Positions 1-5,894 of a stretch of DNA of 6,545 nucleotides are shown one piece after another. The position numbers and the translations under genes are program-made. Position 1 is the first letter of the stretch. Every line of letters starts with the position of its first letter. The stretch is taken from contig JAESTB010000187.1 in the NCBI GenBank assembly GCA_016763815.1, forward strand, positions 1 through 6,545, given 5' to 3'. A model generated the notes under the pieces. That model did no database searches. It was not told where the DNA came from and saw only the letters and a list, made by a program, of their open reading frames with translations. This stretch comes from Arenicella sp. (GTDB lineage: Bacteria; Pseudomonadota; Gammaproteobacteria; Arenicellales; Arenicellaceae).

Positions 1-485
1 CCGATCGCTCCCCACGAAACGATGTCACCGGTATACTGCGGCGTAATCAAATCGAGGTACTCGCAGCCAGCCGGAACGCCCATGTCGTTAATAGACAACA
101 ATAGATTACGAGCGATACCAATTCCCTTGTTTACCATAAACGTGTCATTCAAATCCGGATCGTTTATCAGCCCTTTCCAACCGACTGTAGTGCGTGGCTT
201 TTCAAAGTAGACACGCATAACGATTACTAGATCATTCTTTAACTCGTTCTTAAGATCGGCTAAACGCGCAGCGTATTCTAATGCCGACTTCGGATCATGA
301 ATTGAACACGGGCCAACAATAGCGACAAGACGGTCGTCTTTACCCGCCATTATCTTTTGAATTTCATCACGTTCATTAAAAGTGGTCTCAGCCGCCGTTT
401 CGGTTAACGGGAACTGTTCATGAATTTGCACAGGAGCAATGAGCTCCTTGGTTGCGGCTATGCGCAGGTCGTCGGTCTGTTTCAT
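1..485 (-). CDS. 3-deoxy-7-phosphoheptulonate (DAHP) synthase, class I AroF/G/H type, N-terminal 161 residues (3' end outside window)
   Basis: The enzyme condenses phosphoenolpyruvate with erythrose 4-phosphate to DAHP, the first committed step of the cytoplasmic shikimate pathway. The reading frame is open from an ATG at 485 to the left edge, giving 161 residues of a protein usually about 350 long. Visible signatures are DDRLVAIVGPCSIHD around residues 50-64, with Cys60 matching the metal-ligand Cys61 of E. coli AroG; RVYFEKPRTTVGWKGLINDP at 91-110, with Lys96 matching the PEP-binding Lys97; and EYLDLITPQY at 142-151. The last block contains the equivalents of AroG Asp146 and Pro150, positions known to affect feedback inhibition. 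The start is fixed by near one-to-one alignment of the N-terminus (TDDLRI...KEL.PPV-like) with the E. coli enzymes. No strong Shine-Dalgarno is visible. Which aromatic amino acid inhibits it cannot be read from this fragment, so I do not choose among aroF, aroG and aroH. The gene diverges from ppk. Confidence 0.96.
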   Translation of the reverse strand, partial: MKQTDDLRIAATKELIAPVQIHEQFPLTETAAETTFNERDEIQKIMAGKDDRLVAIVGPCSIHDPKSALEYAARLADLKNELKNDLVIVMRVYFEKPRTTVGWKGLINDPDLNDTFMVNKGIGIARNLLLSINDMGVPAGCEYLDLITPQYTGDIVSWGAI

Positions 486-545
486 ACTCAATCTATTTGA
501 TAGCGCTGTAGCACTTCTTGTTTGCGCACTTTGACGCTTTATGGT

Positions 546-563
546 CGACGTAAAATCACGTCG
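546..563. repeat. Inverted repeat, candidate operator upstream of DAHP synthase
   Basis: CGACGT and ACGTCG flank a 6-bp AT-rich spacer (taaaatc core), 61 bp ahead of the DAHP synthase start. The arms are perfect and their centres lie 12 bp apart, which is about one helical turn, as in a site for a dimeric regulator. It does not match the TyrR consensus (TGTAAA-N6-TTTACA). An operator role is inference from position only. Confidence 0.3.
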
Positions 564-612
564 TAGTTAAAATAATTCAACCCTTGGCTAACAATCTGGA
601 GGTAGAACAGCT

Positions 613-638
613 GCTAATAAACAGCGTTGCTTATTAGC
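613..638. repeat. Perfect 8-bp inverted repeat in the divergent promoter region
   Basis: GCTAATAA and TTATTAGC are exact reverse complements separated by 10 bases. The site lies 128 bp ahead of the DAHP synthase start and 254 bp ahead of ppk. It could form a hairpin in a long leader RNA or serve as a protein site. There is no T-run on either side, so an intrinsic terminator is unlikely. Confidence 0.4.
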
Positions 639-891
639 GAGGCGAATTAAGAGTCGAAATATAACACGAGACCAATCTAAAGCTTTAGTAAAACTGCTCT
701 GCATCTTGTTTTTGGCCGTAGAGGTCTCAAATTAGTTTGAACAATATTGCTTATGTCACACAACGCTAACAATCCAAACCCATAATAGTCGGTTATCATT
801 ACCCTATTTCCACGACCAAATTACCAGAACTTAGTTATTCATCAAGTCTCGGTGACTCAACTCGACCAACGTTAAAGCAGGCCATATACAA

Positions 892-2961
892 ATGAGCGAT
901 CAACATCAATCGTTATTTTTACACGCAGAATTAAGCCTATTGGCATTCAACGAGCGGGTACTAAGTATGGCACTAAACCCAACAACTCCACTTTTAGAGC
1001 GCTTGAAATTTCTGTGCATTTTTAGCGCCAACATGGATGAATTTTTTGAAATTCGAGTATCCGGGTTAAAAGCAAAAGCCGATAGCGTCGTATCTGGCGA
1101 AAGCTTCGACGGCTTATCGCCACAACTAGCACTCGAGCAAATCAGCATTCGTGCTCACGACATGGTGAAGCGGCAATATGAGGTACTAAACGACAAAGTA
1201 TCGCCCGAATTAGTTGATTACGGCATTCGTTTTCTAAAACGTGAAGAGTGGAACGAAGATCAGTCAAAGTGGCTTAAGAGCTATTTCAAGCGTGAAGTAT
1301 TACCGATTCTAACACCTATACGACTCGATCCGGCCCACCCGTTCCCCTTAACAATTAACAAGGGCTTGGGCATCATGGTCGACCTACATGACCCTAACCG
1401 TGACGACAAACATAACATCGCGGTGGTGCCGGCCCCTAGGGCGCTGCCTCGGTTCATCCGATTGCCGGATGACTTGTGTGAGGCTGAATATGAGTATGTA
1501 TTTTTATCGTCGATTATTCATGCCAACATCAAGCGTCTATTTTCGAATGTCAAAGTCTTGGGCTGCTACCAATTTCGAATTACCCGCAACAGCGATCTGT
1601 ATGTTGATTTAGAAGAAGTTGAAGATCTCGCGCGCACGCTCGAAGGCGAACTACCATCAAGACTCTATGGCGAGGCCATTCGCTTGGAAGTTTCTGAAGA
1701 TTGCCCCAAGCGGATACTCGAGTTTCTAAAGCACCGATTTCAGATGGATGATAGCTATATCTACCATGTTAACGGGCCGGTCAACTTGAACCGTTTGATT
1801 GGACTACCCGATATGGTCAATCGCCCGCAAATAAAGTACCCAGTATTCAACCCCTCCACACCCGACAATATTGGGCTTCAAAACAATTTATTTGAAGTAA
1901 TCACTAATGGTGACGTGTTACTACACCACCCATTTCAATCGTTCGCGCCGGTTGTAGACCTGCTCCGCCAGGCCGCTGTTGATCCTGGGGTATTGGTGAT
2001 AAAGCAAACTCTATACCGCACAGGCTCGAATTCGGTGATGGTAGAACACCTCGCGAGCGCCGCTCGTGCCGGTAAAGAAGTCACGGTGATTATCGAGCTA
2101 ATGGCTAGGTTCGATGAACAAAATAATTTATCTACTGCGCAGAAATTACAAACCGCTGGCGCGCATGTGGTTTACGGCATGGTTGGCAAAAAAACCCACG
2201 CCAAGATGTTAATGATTGTGCGGCGCGAAGGCAGTAGGCTGCGGCGGTATGTACATTTAGGCACTGGTAACTATCATCAGGCAAACACCCGCGTCTACAC
2301 CGACTATGGATTACTTACCAGCAATAAAGAAATTACCCAAGACGTACACGAGATATTCATGCAATTGACCACTCAGGGCCCAAACCCGGTGCTTAAACGC
2401 CTATTTCAGTCGCCGTTTGGAATAAGCGACATGTTCATTGAGAAAACGCAGCGTGAGGCCGGCAACGCCGCCTTAGGAAAGCCCGCTTACATACTTGCCA
2501 AGGTCAACGGCTTATCGAGCCCAGCAATCATAAATGCACTCTACGCAGCATCAAATGCCGGGGTTAAGATTGATTTAATTGTGCGAGGGATATGCTGTTT
2601 ACGCCCAGGGCTGGAAGGTCTCTCAAGCAACATACGTGTCAGGTCGGTGGTCGGGCGCTTTCTTGAACACGCGCGCGTGTTTTACTTTGAAAACAACGAC
2701 GCGATGAGCGAAATATTTTTATCCAGCGCTGACTTAATGCCGCGTAATTTGAGAAACCGAATTGAGCAATGCACTCCGATACTGGATGAGGCTATAAAGC
2801 ACACTATTCTGTCAAACCTAAAGACCTACCTAAAAGACGACAGCAATGCTTGGCTGATGCAAGCCGACGGACAGTATGTGCCCGCATTGCCGTGTAAGAA
2901 AGGTGGTGATCCCGTCAATGCTCAGCAAATTCTACTGACTAAATATTGCGGTGAATATTAG
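892..2961 (+). CDS. ppk: Polyphosphate kinase 1 (PPK1)
   Basis: PPK1 reversibly polymerises the gamma-phosphate of ATP into inorganic polyphosphate, usually as a membrane-associated oligomer. The product is 689 residues, against 688 in E. coli. Domains in order are the N domain (about 8-105) with ELSLLAFNERVL and NMDEFFEIRVSGLK, where Asn47 corresponds to the ATP-base-contacting Asn45 of E. coli; the head domain (about 110-315); and the two phospholipase D-like catalytic domains C1 and C2 (about 320-690). Catalytic signatures include KQTLYRT, ELMARFDEQNN, THAKMLM with the autophosphorylated His436 (E. coli His435), HLGTGNYHQ, VRGICCLRPG, and RFLEHARV with His593 (E. coli His592). The ATG at 892 gives the expected N-terminus; a weak purine-rich AGCAGG lies 10 bases upstream. 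No ppx gene follows, unlike the ppk-ppx operon of E. coli. No key residue is missing, so the enzyme should be active. Confidence 0.98.
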   Translation: MSDQHQSLFLHAELSLLAFNERVLSMALNPTTPLLERLKFLCIFSANMDEFFEIRVSGLKAKADSVVSGESFDGLSPQLALEQISIRAHDMVKRQYEVLNDKVSPELVDYGIRFLKREEWNEDQSKWLKSYFKREVLPILTPIRLDPAHPFPLTINKGLGIMVDLHDPNRDDKHNIAVVPAPRALPRFIRLPDDLCEAEYEYVFLSSIIHANIKRLFSNVKVLGCYQFRITRNSDLYVDLEEVEDLARTLEGELPSRLYGEAIRLEVSEDCPKRILEFLKHRFQMDDSYIYHVNGPVNLNRLIGLPDMVNRPQIKYPVFNPSTPDNIGLQNNLFEVITNGDVLLHHPFQSFAPVVDLLRQAAVDPGVLVIKQTLYRTGSNSVMVEHLASAARAGKEVTVIIELMARFDEQNNLSTAQKLQTAGAHVVYGMVGKKTHAKMLMIVRREGSRLRRYVHLGTGNYHQANTRVYTDYGLLTSNKEITQDVHEIFMQLTTQGPNPVLKRLFQSPFGISDMFIEKTQREAGNAALGKPAYILAKVNGLSSPAIINALYAASNAGVKIDLIVRGICCLRPGLEGLSSNIRVRSVVGRFLEHARVFYFENNDAMSEIFLSSADLMPRNLRNRIEQCTPILDEAIKHTILSNLKTYLKDDSNAWLMQADGQYVPALPCKKGGDPVNAQQILLTKYCGEY

Positions 2962-2983
2962 CTGATTGGGGGAGCTGGAATCT

Positions 2984-3091
2984 GTCACCTTGAGCGAAGC
3001 CGAAAGGTCTAGAGGGCGACCGAAATTAAAAAGGCTCTGATCATGCAATGAGATTTTTCCACTCGCTGCGCTCGGTCAAAATGACGGTGAC
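2984..3091. repeat. Palindromic intergenic repeat, intact copy bounded by GTCACC / GGTGAC
   Basis: The element is 108 bp and begins GTCACCTTGAGCGAAGCCGA. It ends with TCGGTCAAAATGACGGTGAC, so the outer 6 bp are a perfect inverted repeat and the inner arms (GAGCGAAGCCGA against a CGCTGCGCTCGG block) are imperfectly complementary. This matches the general look of the small dispersed palindromic repeats found between genes in many bacteria (terminal GTCA with a GAGCGAAGNCGA block). That family resemblance is from memory. It lies 22 bp after the ppk stop, and its RNA could fold and protect or end the ppk message. No transposase is encoded. Confidence 0.7.
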
Positions 3092-3102
3092 TTCCCACTT
3101 GA

Positions 3103-3201
3103 GTCATCTTCAGCGAAGCCGAAAGACTAGGTGCTTGAGGGTATCTAAAAGGCAATCGTAATTGACAAGATCTTGATCATGCATTGAAATTCTCCCACTC
3201 G
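3103..3201. repeat. Second, degenerate copy of the palindromic repeat
   Basis: This copy begins 11 bp after the first one, in the same orientation. Shared blocks are GTCA.CTT.AGCGAAGCCGAAAG at the left, CTAG just after it, AAAAGGC in the middle, and GATCATGCA.TGA.ATT.T.CCACTCG at the right (3175-3201). The right terminus CGGTCAAAATGACGGTGAC of copy one is not recognisable here and is replaced by AT-rich sequence, so the copy has lost its terminal palindrome. The right boundary is therefore approximate. Confidence 0.6.
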
Positions 3202-3267
3202 AATTTACTTTTTCACACAGCTTGAGTATTGTCAAGACATTGTTAAATGCCAATTAGTTGGTCTCTA

Positions 3268-3311
3268 TTGATTTCAATCAAGTTTTAACTTGTCTCGGCT
3301 AGTTTTATACT
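3268..3311 (+). promoter_or_regulatory. FNR/ANR-type box (TTGAT-N4-ATCAA) with downstream -10-like hexamer
   Basis: TTGATTTCAATCAA at 3268-3281 is a perfect match to the consensus TTGAT-N4-ATCAA bound by the FNR/ANR branch of the CRP-FNR family, which controls genes in response to oxygen limitation. Its centre (3274.5) is 31.5 bp upstream of TATACT (3306-3311), a 5/6 match to the sigma-70 -10 hexamer. That is within 2 bp of the spacing of class II FNR-activated promoters (site centred at -41.5). A start near 3316-3318 would run rightward, yet no rightward gene follows: the next gene is on the opposite strand. Role and direction are inference, and the match could be chance in AT-rich DNA. Confidence 0.4.
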
Positions 3312-3355
3312 AGATCGTACCGTGAATCTAGCTGAAAATAATTTCAAAATCACCC

Positions 3356-3386
3356 CGTGACGAATAAATTATTCATATTCGCCACG
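3356..3386. repeat. Long imperfect hairpin beyond the 3' end of the secreted-protein gene
   Basis: CGTGACGAATA and TATTCGCCACG pair over 10 of 11 positions around a 9-base loop. An alternative inner hairpin GAATAA-a-TTATTC is also possible. It lies 20 bp past the stop codon of the leftward gene at 3406-3882. On that strand it is followed by GGGGTGATTTTG rather than a T-run, so it is at best a weak terminator or a 3'-end-stabilising fold for that gene. Confidence 0.35.
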
Positions 3387-3405
3387 CAATAATGCCTAGC
3401 CTTTA

Positions 3406-3882
3406 CTATTCACAGGCGCATATAGCAGAGGTCATATTAGGGTCTACATCGTTACATGGCGCTGGTGCGGGCACTACTGCGCACTTACCGCTTTCATGCC
3501 CTTTGCCTTTACGCCATTTATTACAATCAAATAAATCGGGGTGCCCTGTATCTTTTTTATGAGCGTGCACTTTACCTTTTTTTGGATTTGACTCTATTAG
3601 TAGCCCATCATCTCGACAGCCTTCGGCAAAAGCCCTTCCGTTCGGTTTTTCACTGATTACATCTATACTGTAATGGCAGCCAGCCACGCCGGGGGCTACA
3701 CCATCGGTGTCTAACCAATAGCTTGTCTCAGGATAGAGTGCAAACGTGCCTTTTGCGCCATCCATACCTTTTGCATCATCAGATGGAGGCCCTAGCTTTT
3801 GGTTTTTTCCATGGTGCTCTGCATTTGCGACGATGGGTAAAATAAGGAAAGCAAGTAAGATTAAGTGTTTTAAAAACGACAT
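3406..3882 (-). CDS. Secreted cysteine- and lysine-rich protein of unknown function
   Basis: The 158-residue product starts with a clear Sec signal peptide: Lys5, a hydrophobic core at residues 7-18, and a likely cleavage site after Ala19-Asn20-Ala21. The mature part (about 137 residues) is hydrophilic and contains seven cysteines (69, 89, 120, 134, 143, 155, 157), a Lys/Gly/His-rich stretch (101-133), a Pro-Ala run (VPAPAP) and a C-terminal CAC-Glu end. The even spread of Cys suggests disulfides after export to the periplasm or medium; the odd number leaves one free. The start is strongly supported by GGAGG (3891-3895) eight bases before the ATG. I recognise no family. It is monocistronic in appearance, with over 400 bp of gene-free DNA on each side. 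A histidine/lysine-rich tract could bind metal or polyanions, but this is speculation. Confidence 0.82.
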   Translation of the reverse strand: MSFLKHLILLAFLILPIVANAEHHGKNQKLGPPSDDAKGMDGAKGTFALYPETSYWLDTDGVAPGVAGCHYSIDVISEKPNGRAFAEGCRDDGLLIESNPKKGKVHAHKKDTGHPDLFDCNKWRKGKGHESGKCAVVPAPAPCNDVDPNMTSAICACE

Positions 3883-3912
3883 TTTTTGTTCCTCCGAGAA
3901 ACATTTTTTGTT
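3879..3912 (-). repeat. 12-bp direct repeat duplicating the start context of the secreted-protein gene
   Basis: ACATTTTTTGTT occurs at 3879-3890 and again at 3901-3912, 22 bp apart, on either side of the Shine-Dalgarno. On the coding strand each copy reads AACAAAAAATGT and so contains an ATG. The upstream ATG (3902-3904) is out of frame with the gene and lacks a Shine-Dalgarno; the downstream one has GGAGG and is the real start. Confidence 0.6.
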
Positions 3913-4305
3913 GCAAGTCGATCCTATCTATCAACTATGTTGTGCTGATATATTAGCTTATATCAAACATAGATCTAAACCTATGGGCCGTTAGTCTGAA
4001 ACTTTCGTTTTAAAACCTTTTAGCCAGAAAAAGAATATAGGACAATCACGTTAAGAGAAGAAAGCTCATCATTAATGTTAGTTTTTATTTCCTGCTTTTA
4101 AAAATACCACGGCATTGTAGTTAGTCCTAAAATGACCGCTTCGAGTATGGTACAGCCTTTTTGAGTATTCAAACAAACGTAAGCGCAAAGGCAGAAAATT
4201 GCTCGTTACAGCCGTTCAAGATTCAAGACGCGGCACCTATTTTCCCTGGGACCTTTAAGAACCACAAAAACCCAACTCCGAATCCATATTTTATTGTGAT
4301 ACTCG
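3883..4305. other. Intergenic region between the secreted-protein and membrane-protein genes
   Basis: This 423-bp stretch is AT-rich at its left and has no frame that looks coding on either strand. It holds the ribosome binding site of the leftward gene (3891-3895), a nested hairpin at 3935-3972, a short palindrome GTTTTAAAAC near 4010-4020, and a tandem TTCAAGA-TTCAAGA near 4216-4230. I see no convincing terminator for the membrane-protein gene whose stop is at 4306-4308, and no reliable promoter for the secreted protein. Confidence 0.5.
3935..3972. repeat. Nested 14-bp hairpin upstream of the secreted-protein gene
   Basis: Two exact arm pairs are nested: CTATGTT (3935-3941) with AACATAG (3966-3972), and TGATATA (3946-3952) with TATATCA (3959-3965). 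They form a 14-bp stem with a 4-base one-sided bulge (gtgc) and a 6-base loop. The structure lies 53-90 bp ahead of the ATG at 3882, so it is either part of the 5' leader RNA or an operator overlapping the promoter. Confidence 0.5.
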
Positions 4306-5010
4306 CTATCCGTCCTCATCAGCTCCTTTCGCATCATCATCGACTTCGATGCCACCATCATCACCGCTTGGTTTTTGTTCGGTCTCGTCAGACATTGGCT
4401 GTTGAGTTGTGATAGGGGCCGTTGTCGGTTTGTCCTGATTTTCATTCGACCCAACACCGAAGTAGAAGCCAATGATTGTTCCTAGTATACCTACAAGGAT
4501 TGTGAAAATTTCTTTTCCGCGAGTGAACGACTCTGCTGCACCTGTTGTTGTTCTGAAAGACGAAATTAGCAGCAACAAACCCATGACAATAGTTCCCACA
4601 ACAACGAGAAAGGTTATCAATCCTCGAGCCGCGGCTGGATCGGCTAGCACCTCAATAAGTGCACGTGCGCCGGAACGTTTTACTCCGTTGAGGTTTGCCC
4701 CGCTAGGCTCATAGAAAAATGCGATAACCGCGACGACCACTGCCAACACGATGATACCTGTGATCACTAAACCGAGATTGTTCACCAAAGTAATGCGCCA
4801 AGAAGCCACTGCCTCCCCGTCAGGTGCTATAAGGGTCTGCAGCTCCTTTTCAGATTCTTGGGTTGATACCAGCATTTCACTTACTTGGGCTAGCTCTGTG
4901 TTTGCGTTATCTAATCTATTTTCTGTTTCCTCAAGCTCGTTGCGCAACTTGATCAGCTCTCGATCGGCGCTACTCTGAGACGCTCTAATTTCATCATTCT
5001 TGTTTGTCAT
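4306..5010 (-). CDS. Coiled-coil membrane protein with three transmembrane segments and acidic C-terminal tail, function unknown
   Basis: The 234-residue product has four parts: a charged N-terminal coiled coil (about 7-60, heptad-like ELIKLRNELEETENRLDNA); a first hydrophobic helix (about 79-100); two more helices (about 130-150 and 168-186); and a hydrophilic tail (187-234) that is Thr/Gln/Pro-rich and ends in many Asp and Glu. Notable blocks are ARGLITFLVVVGTI (128-141) and FTRGKEIFTILVGILGTI followed by GFYFG (162-185). I associate the last pattern, from memory, with assorted uncharacterised bacterial membrane proteins. Basic residues between helices two and three suggest that loop is cytoplasmic, placing the coiled coil inside and the acidic tail outside, but this is weak. 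GGAGA (5017-5021) six bases before the ATG fixes the start. It has no operon partner. It might be an oligomeric membrane assembly protein; no enzyme motif is visible. Confidence 0.85.
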   Translation of the reverse strand: MTNKNDEIRASQSSADRELIKLRNELEETENRLDNANTELAQVSEMLVSTQESEKELQTLIAPDGEAVASWRITLVNNLGLVITGIIVLAVVVAVIAFFYEPSGANLNGVKRSGARALIEVLADPAAARGLITFLVVVGTIVMGLLLLISSFRTTTGAAESFTRGKEIFTILVGILGTIIGFYFGVGSNENQDKPTTAPITTQQPMSDETEQKPSGDDGGIEVDDDAKGADEDG

Positions 5011-5091
5011 AATTCTTCTCCGTCGATGGATCGCTCACCCGTTTTTAACTCAGCACACCCCAAGCTCTCTCACTTTATTTCCTTAACAAAT

Positions 5092-5115
5092 GTCTCTTAT
5101 GAGTATCTCAGAGAC
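5092..5115. repeat. Compact hairpin GTCTC-TGAG / CTCA-GAGAC
   Basis: GTCTC (5092-5096) pairs with GAGAC (5111-5115) and TGAG (5100-5103) pairs with CTCA (5107-5110). The stem has nine pairs with a 3-base bulge and a 3-base loop. It lies about 80 bp ahead of the membrane-protein start and over 110 bp past the end of the GST-like gene. No T-run follows, so it may be a leader hairpin or operator rather than a terminator. Confidence 0.35.
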
Positions 5116-5185
5116 CATTGCCTAGTACAAATCGGTACGGCAAAAAGGCGGTAGCCCTTAACGGTCATTGCTTAATATCAATAGC

Positions 5186-5223
5186 GAGTATTAGTATCTA
5201 CAATCCATGTCCTACTAATACTC
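5186..5223. repeat. Perfect 11-bp inverted repeat just after the GST-like gene
   Basis: GAGTATTAGTA (5186-5196) and TACTAATACTC (5213-5223) are exact reverse complements around a 16-base loop. The repeat begins 9 bp past the stop of the leftward GST-like gene. Its position suits a 3'-end hairpin or terminator for that gene, but the downstream sequence on that strand is GCTATTGATATT with no T-run and the stem is AT-rich, so Rho-independent termination is doubtful. Confidence 0.5.
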
Positions 5224-5232
5224 TCCAACCAT

Positions 5233-5822
5233 CTAGATGAATGCGTCATGGGTTTCTCGATAACACGGTCTTTGCCGGATACGAGCGACATAGGCGGCAA
5301 CCTTTGGCGATGCATCGATCAAATTGAAGGTCATTGAGAAGTCTAGTAGGCCTCCAAAAACTACGTCAGCAGCAGTGAATTGCTCGCCCAGCGCCCAATT
5401 AGTTTTTGGGGTCATTACCTCTATAGTTGCCAATACACGAGGCATGTCCCCCCACCCTGCCGACCTCGGATCGGGGTGATCTATTCCGGAAGCGGCGAGT
5501 GAGAGCGCTGGCTCTATTGTGTTACCTGCGATAAACAAATAGCGATAATAAGCTGCACGGTCAACAGAGCCTAGTTCCGGTGCAAGCCCCTTTTCCGAAA
5601 ACTTGTCAGCGAGATATGCGCAGATGGCAGCCACCTCTGTCACTACTGTTTCACCATCCACAAGTGTCGGTATCTTACCCATCGGATTGATTTTCCGAAA
5701 GTCTGCCAAATCTTTATTTTCAGTTGTAAAGTCGATGATGATTTGCTCGTGCTGAGCATCGAGTTCTTGAGCATCCAGTCAGTGGCGACCGCTCGGCTCA
5801 TTGGGTTGAAGTAGTGCTTCAT
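5233..5822 (-). pseudogene. Glutathione S-transferase-like gene with a single-base frameshift near codon 19
   Basis: Read from the ATG at 5822, the frame gives MKHYFNPMSRAVATDWMLK and then goes out of frame. A frame shifted by one base continues with ELDAQHEQIIIDFTTENKDL and runs through to the stop at 5233. One missing G at 5766 (AAGAACTC where AAGGAACTC is expected) explains it. Restored, the protein would be 196 residues, close to the 200-220 usual for cytosolic GSTs. It has the N-terminal thioredoxin fold, including NPMGKIPTLVDG with the conserved cis-Pro and VVTEVAAICAYLADKF; Val stands where many GSTs have the glutathione-binding Ser. The C-terminal helical domain follows (YYRYLF..., FTAADVVFGGLLDF). 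GSTs conjugate glutathione to electrophiles or use it in isomerisation and reduction. GAGGA (5832-5836) sits 9 bases before the ATG. The rest is undamaged, so decay is recent or this is a sequencing error. No slippery heptamer supports programmed frameshifting. Confidence 0.85.
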
Positions 5823-5894
5823 ATTTAAAGTTCCTCTTCGCCATGTGGCGACGTTGATAGGTGTATTGATTGCTATGGGTTATTTCCATTAAAA

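Larger units (their letters stand above)
486..891. other. Divergent intergenic region between DAHP synthase and ppk
   Basis: This 406-bp gene-free stretch must carry the promoters of both the leftward DAHP synthase gene and the rightward ppk gene. I see no convincing sigma-70 -35/-10 pair on either strand, and no good Pho box or TyrR box. It does hold several inverted repeats: CGACGT/ACGTCG at 546-563, GCTAATAA/TTATTAGC at 613-638, a perfect 12-bp palindrome CTAAAGCTTTAG at 677-688, and a distant GAGACC/GGTCTC pair at 668-673 and 723-728. No open reading frame in it looks coding. Confidence 0.6.
2962..3405. other. Intergenic region between ppk and the secreted-protein gene
   Basis: This 444-bp stretch has no plausible coding frame on either strand. 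Its left half is filled by two copies of a palindromic intergenic repeat (2984-3091 and about 3103-3201). Its right half is AT-rich and holds an FNR/ANR-type site at 3268-3281, a -10-like TATACT at 3306-3311, and a long imperfect hairpin at 3356-3386 close to the 3' end of the leftward gene. No clear intrinsic terminator with a T-run follows ppk. Confidence 0.6.

Noticed and set aside
677..688. Perfect 12-bp palindrome CTAAAGCTTTAG
   Set aside because: It is real but short, centred on a HindIII-like AAGCTT core, and has no positional link to a promoter. A chance palindrome is plausible.
753..770. Possible Pho box (ATGTCAC-N4-CGCTAAC) upstream of ppk
   Set aside because: The 11-bp spacing fits, but only about 5/7 and 4/7 positions match the half-site consensus, which is within chance expectation.
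1388..1612. Plus-strand frame inside ppk
   Set aside because: It lies wholly within ppk in another frame and is a shadow of that gene.
3456..3656. Plus-strand frame antisense to the secreted-protein gene
   Set aside because: The opposite strand has a signal peptide and a strong ribosome binding site, while this frame has neither.
4216..4240. TTCAAGA tandem with flanking GCCG/CGGC considered as an attachment site
   Set aside because: The arms are 4 bp, there is no tRNA or integrase nearby and no second copy in the window.
4244..4256. TCCCTGGGA considered as a terminator stem after the membrane-protein gene
   Set aside because: The stem is very short, has a one-base centre and no T-run on the relevant strand.
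4161..4412. Plus-strand 83-residue frame
   Set aside because: It begins at TTG, overlaps the 3' end of the well-supported membrane-protein gene antisense, and its His-rich end is the reverse of the acidic tail codons.
4206..4472. Minus-strand 88-residue frame
   Set aside because: It overlaps the membrane-protein gene in another frame, has no ribosome binding site and shows no recognisable protein features.
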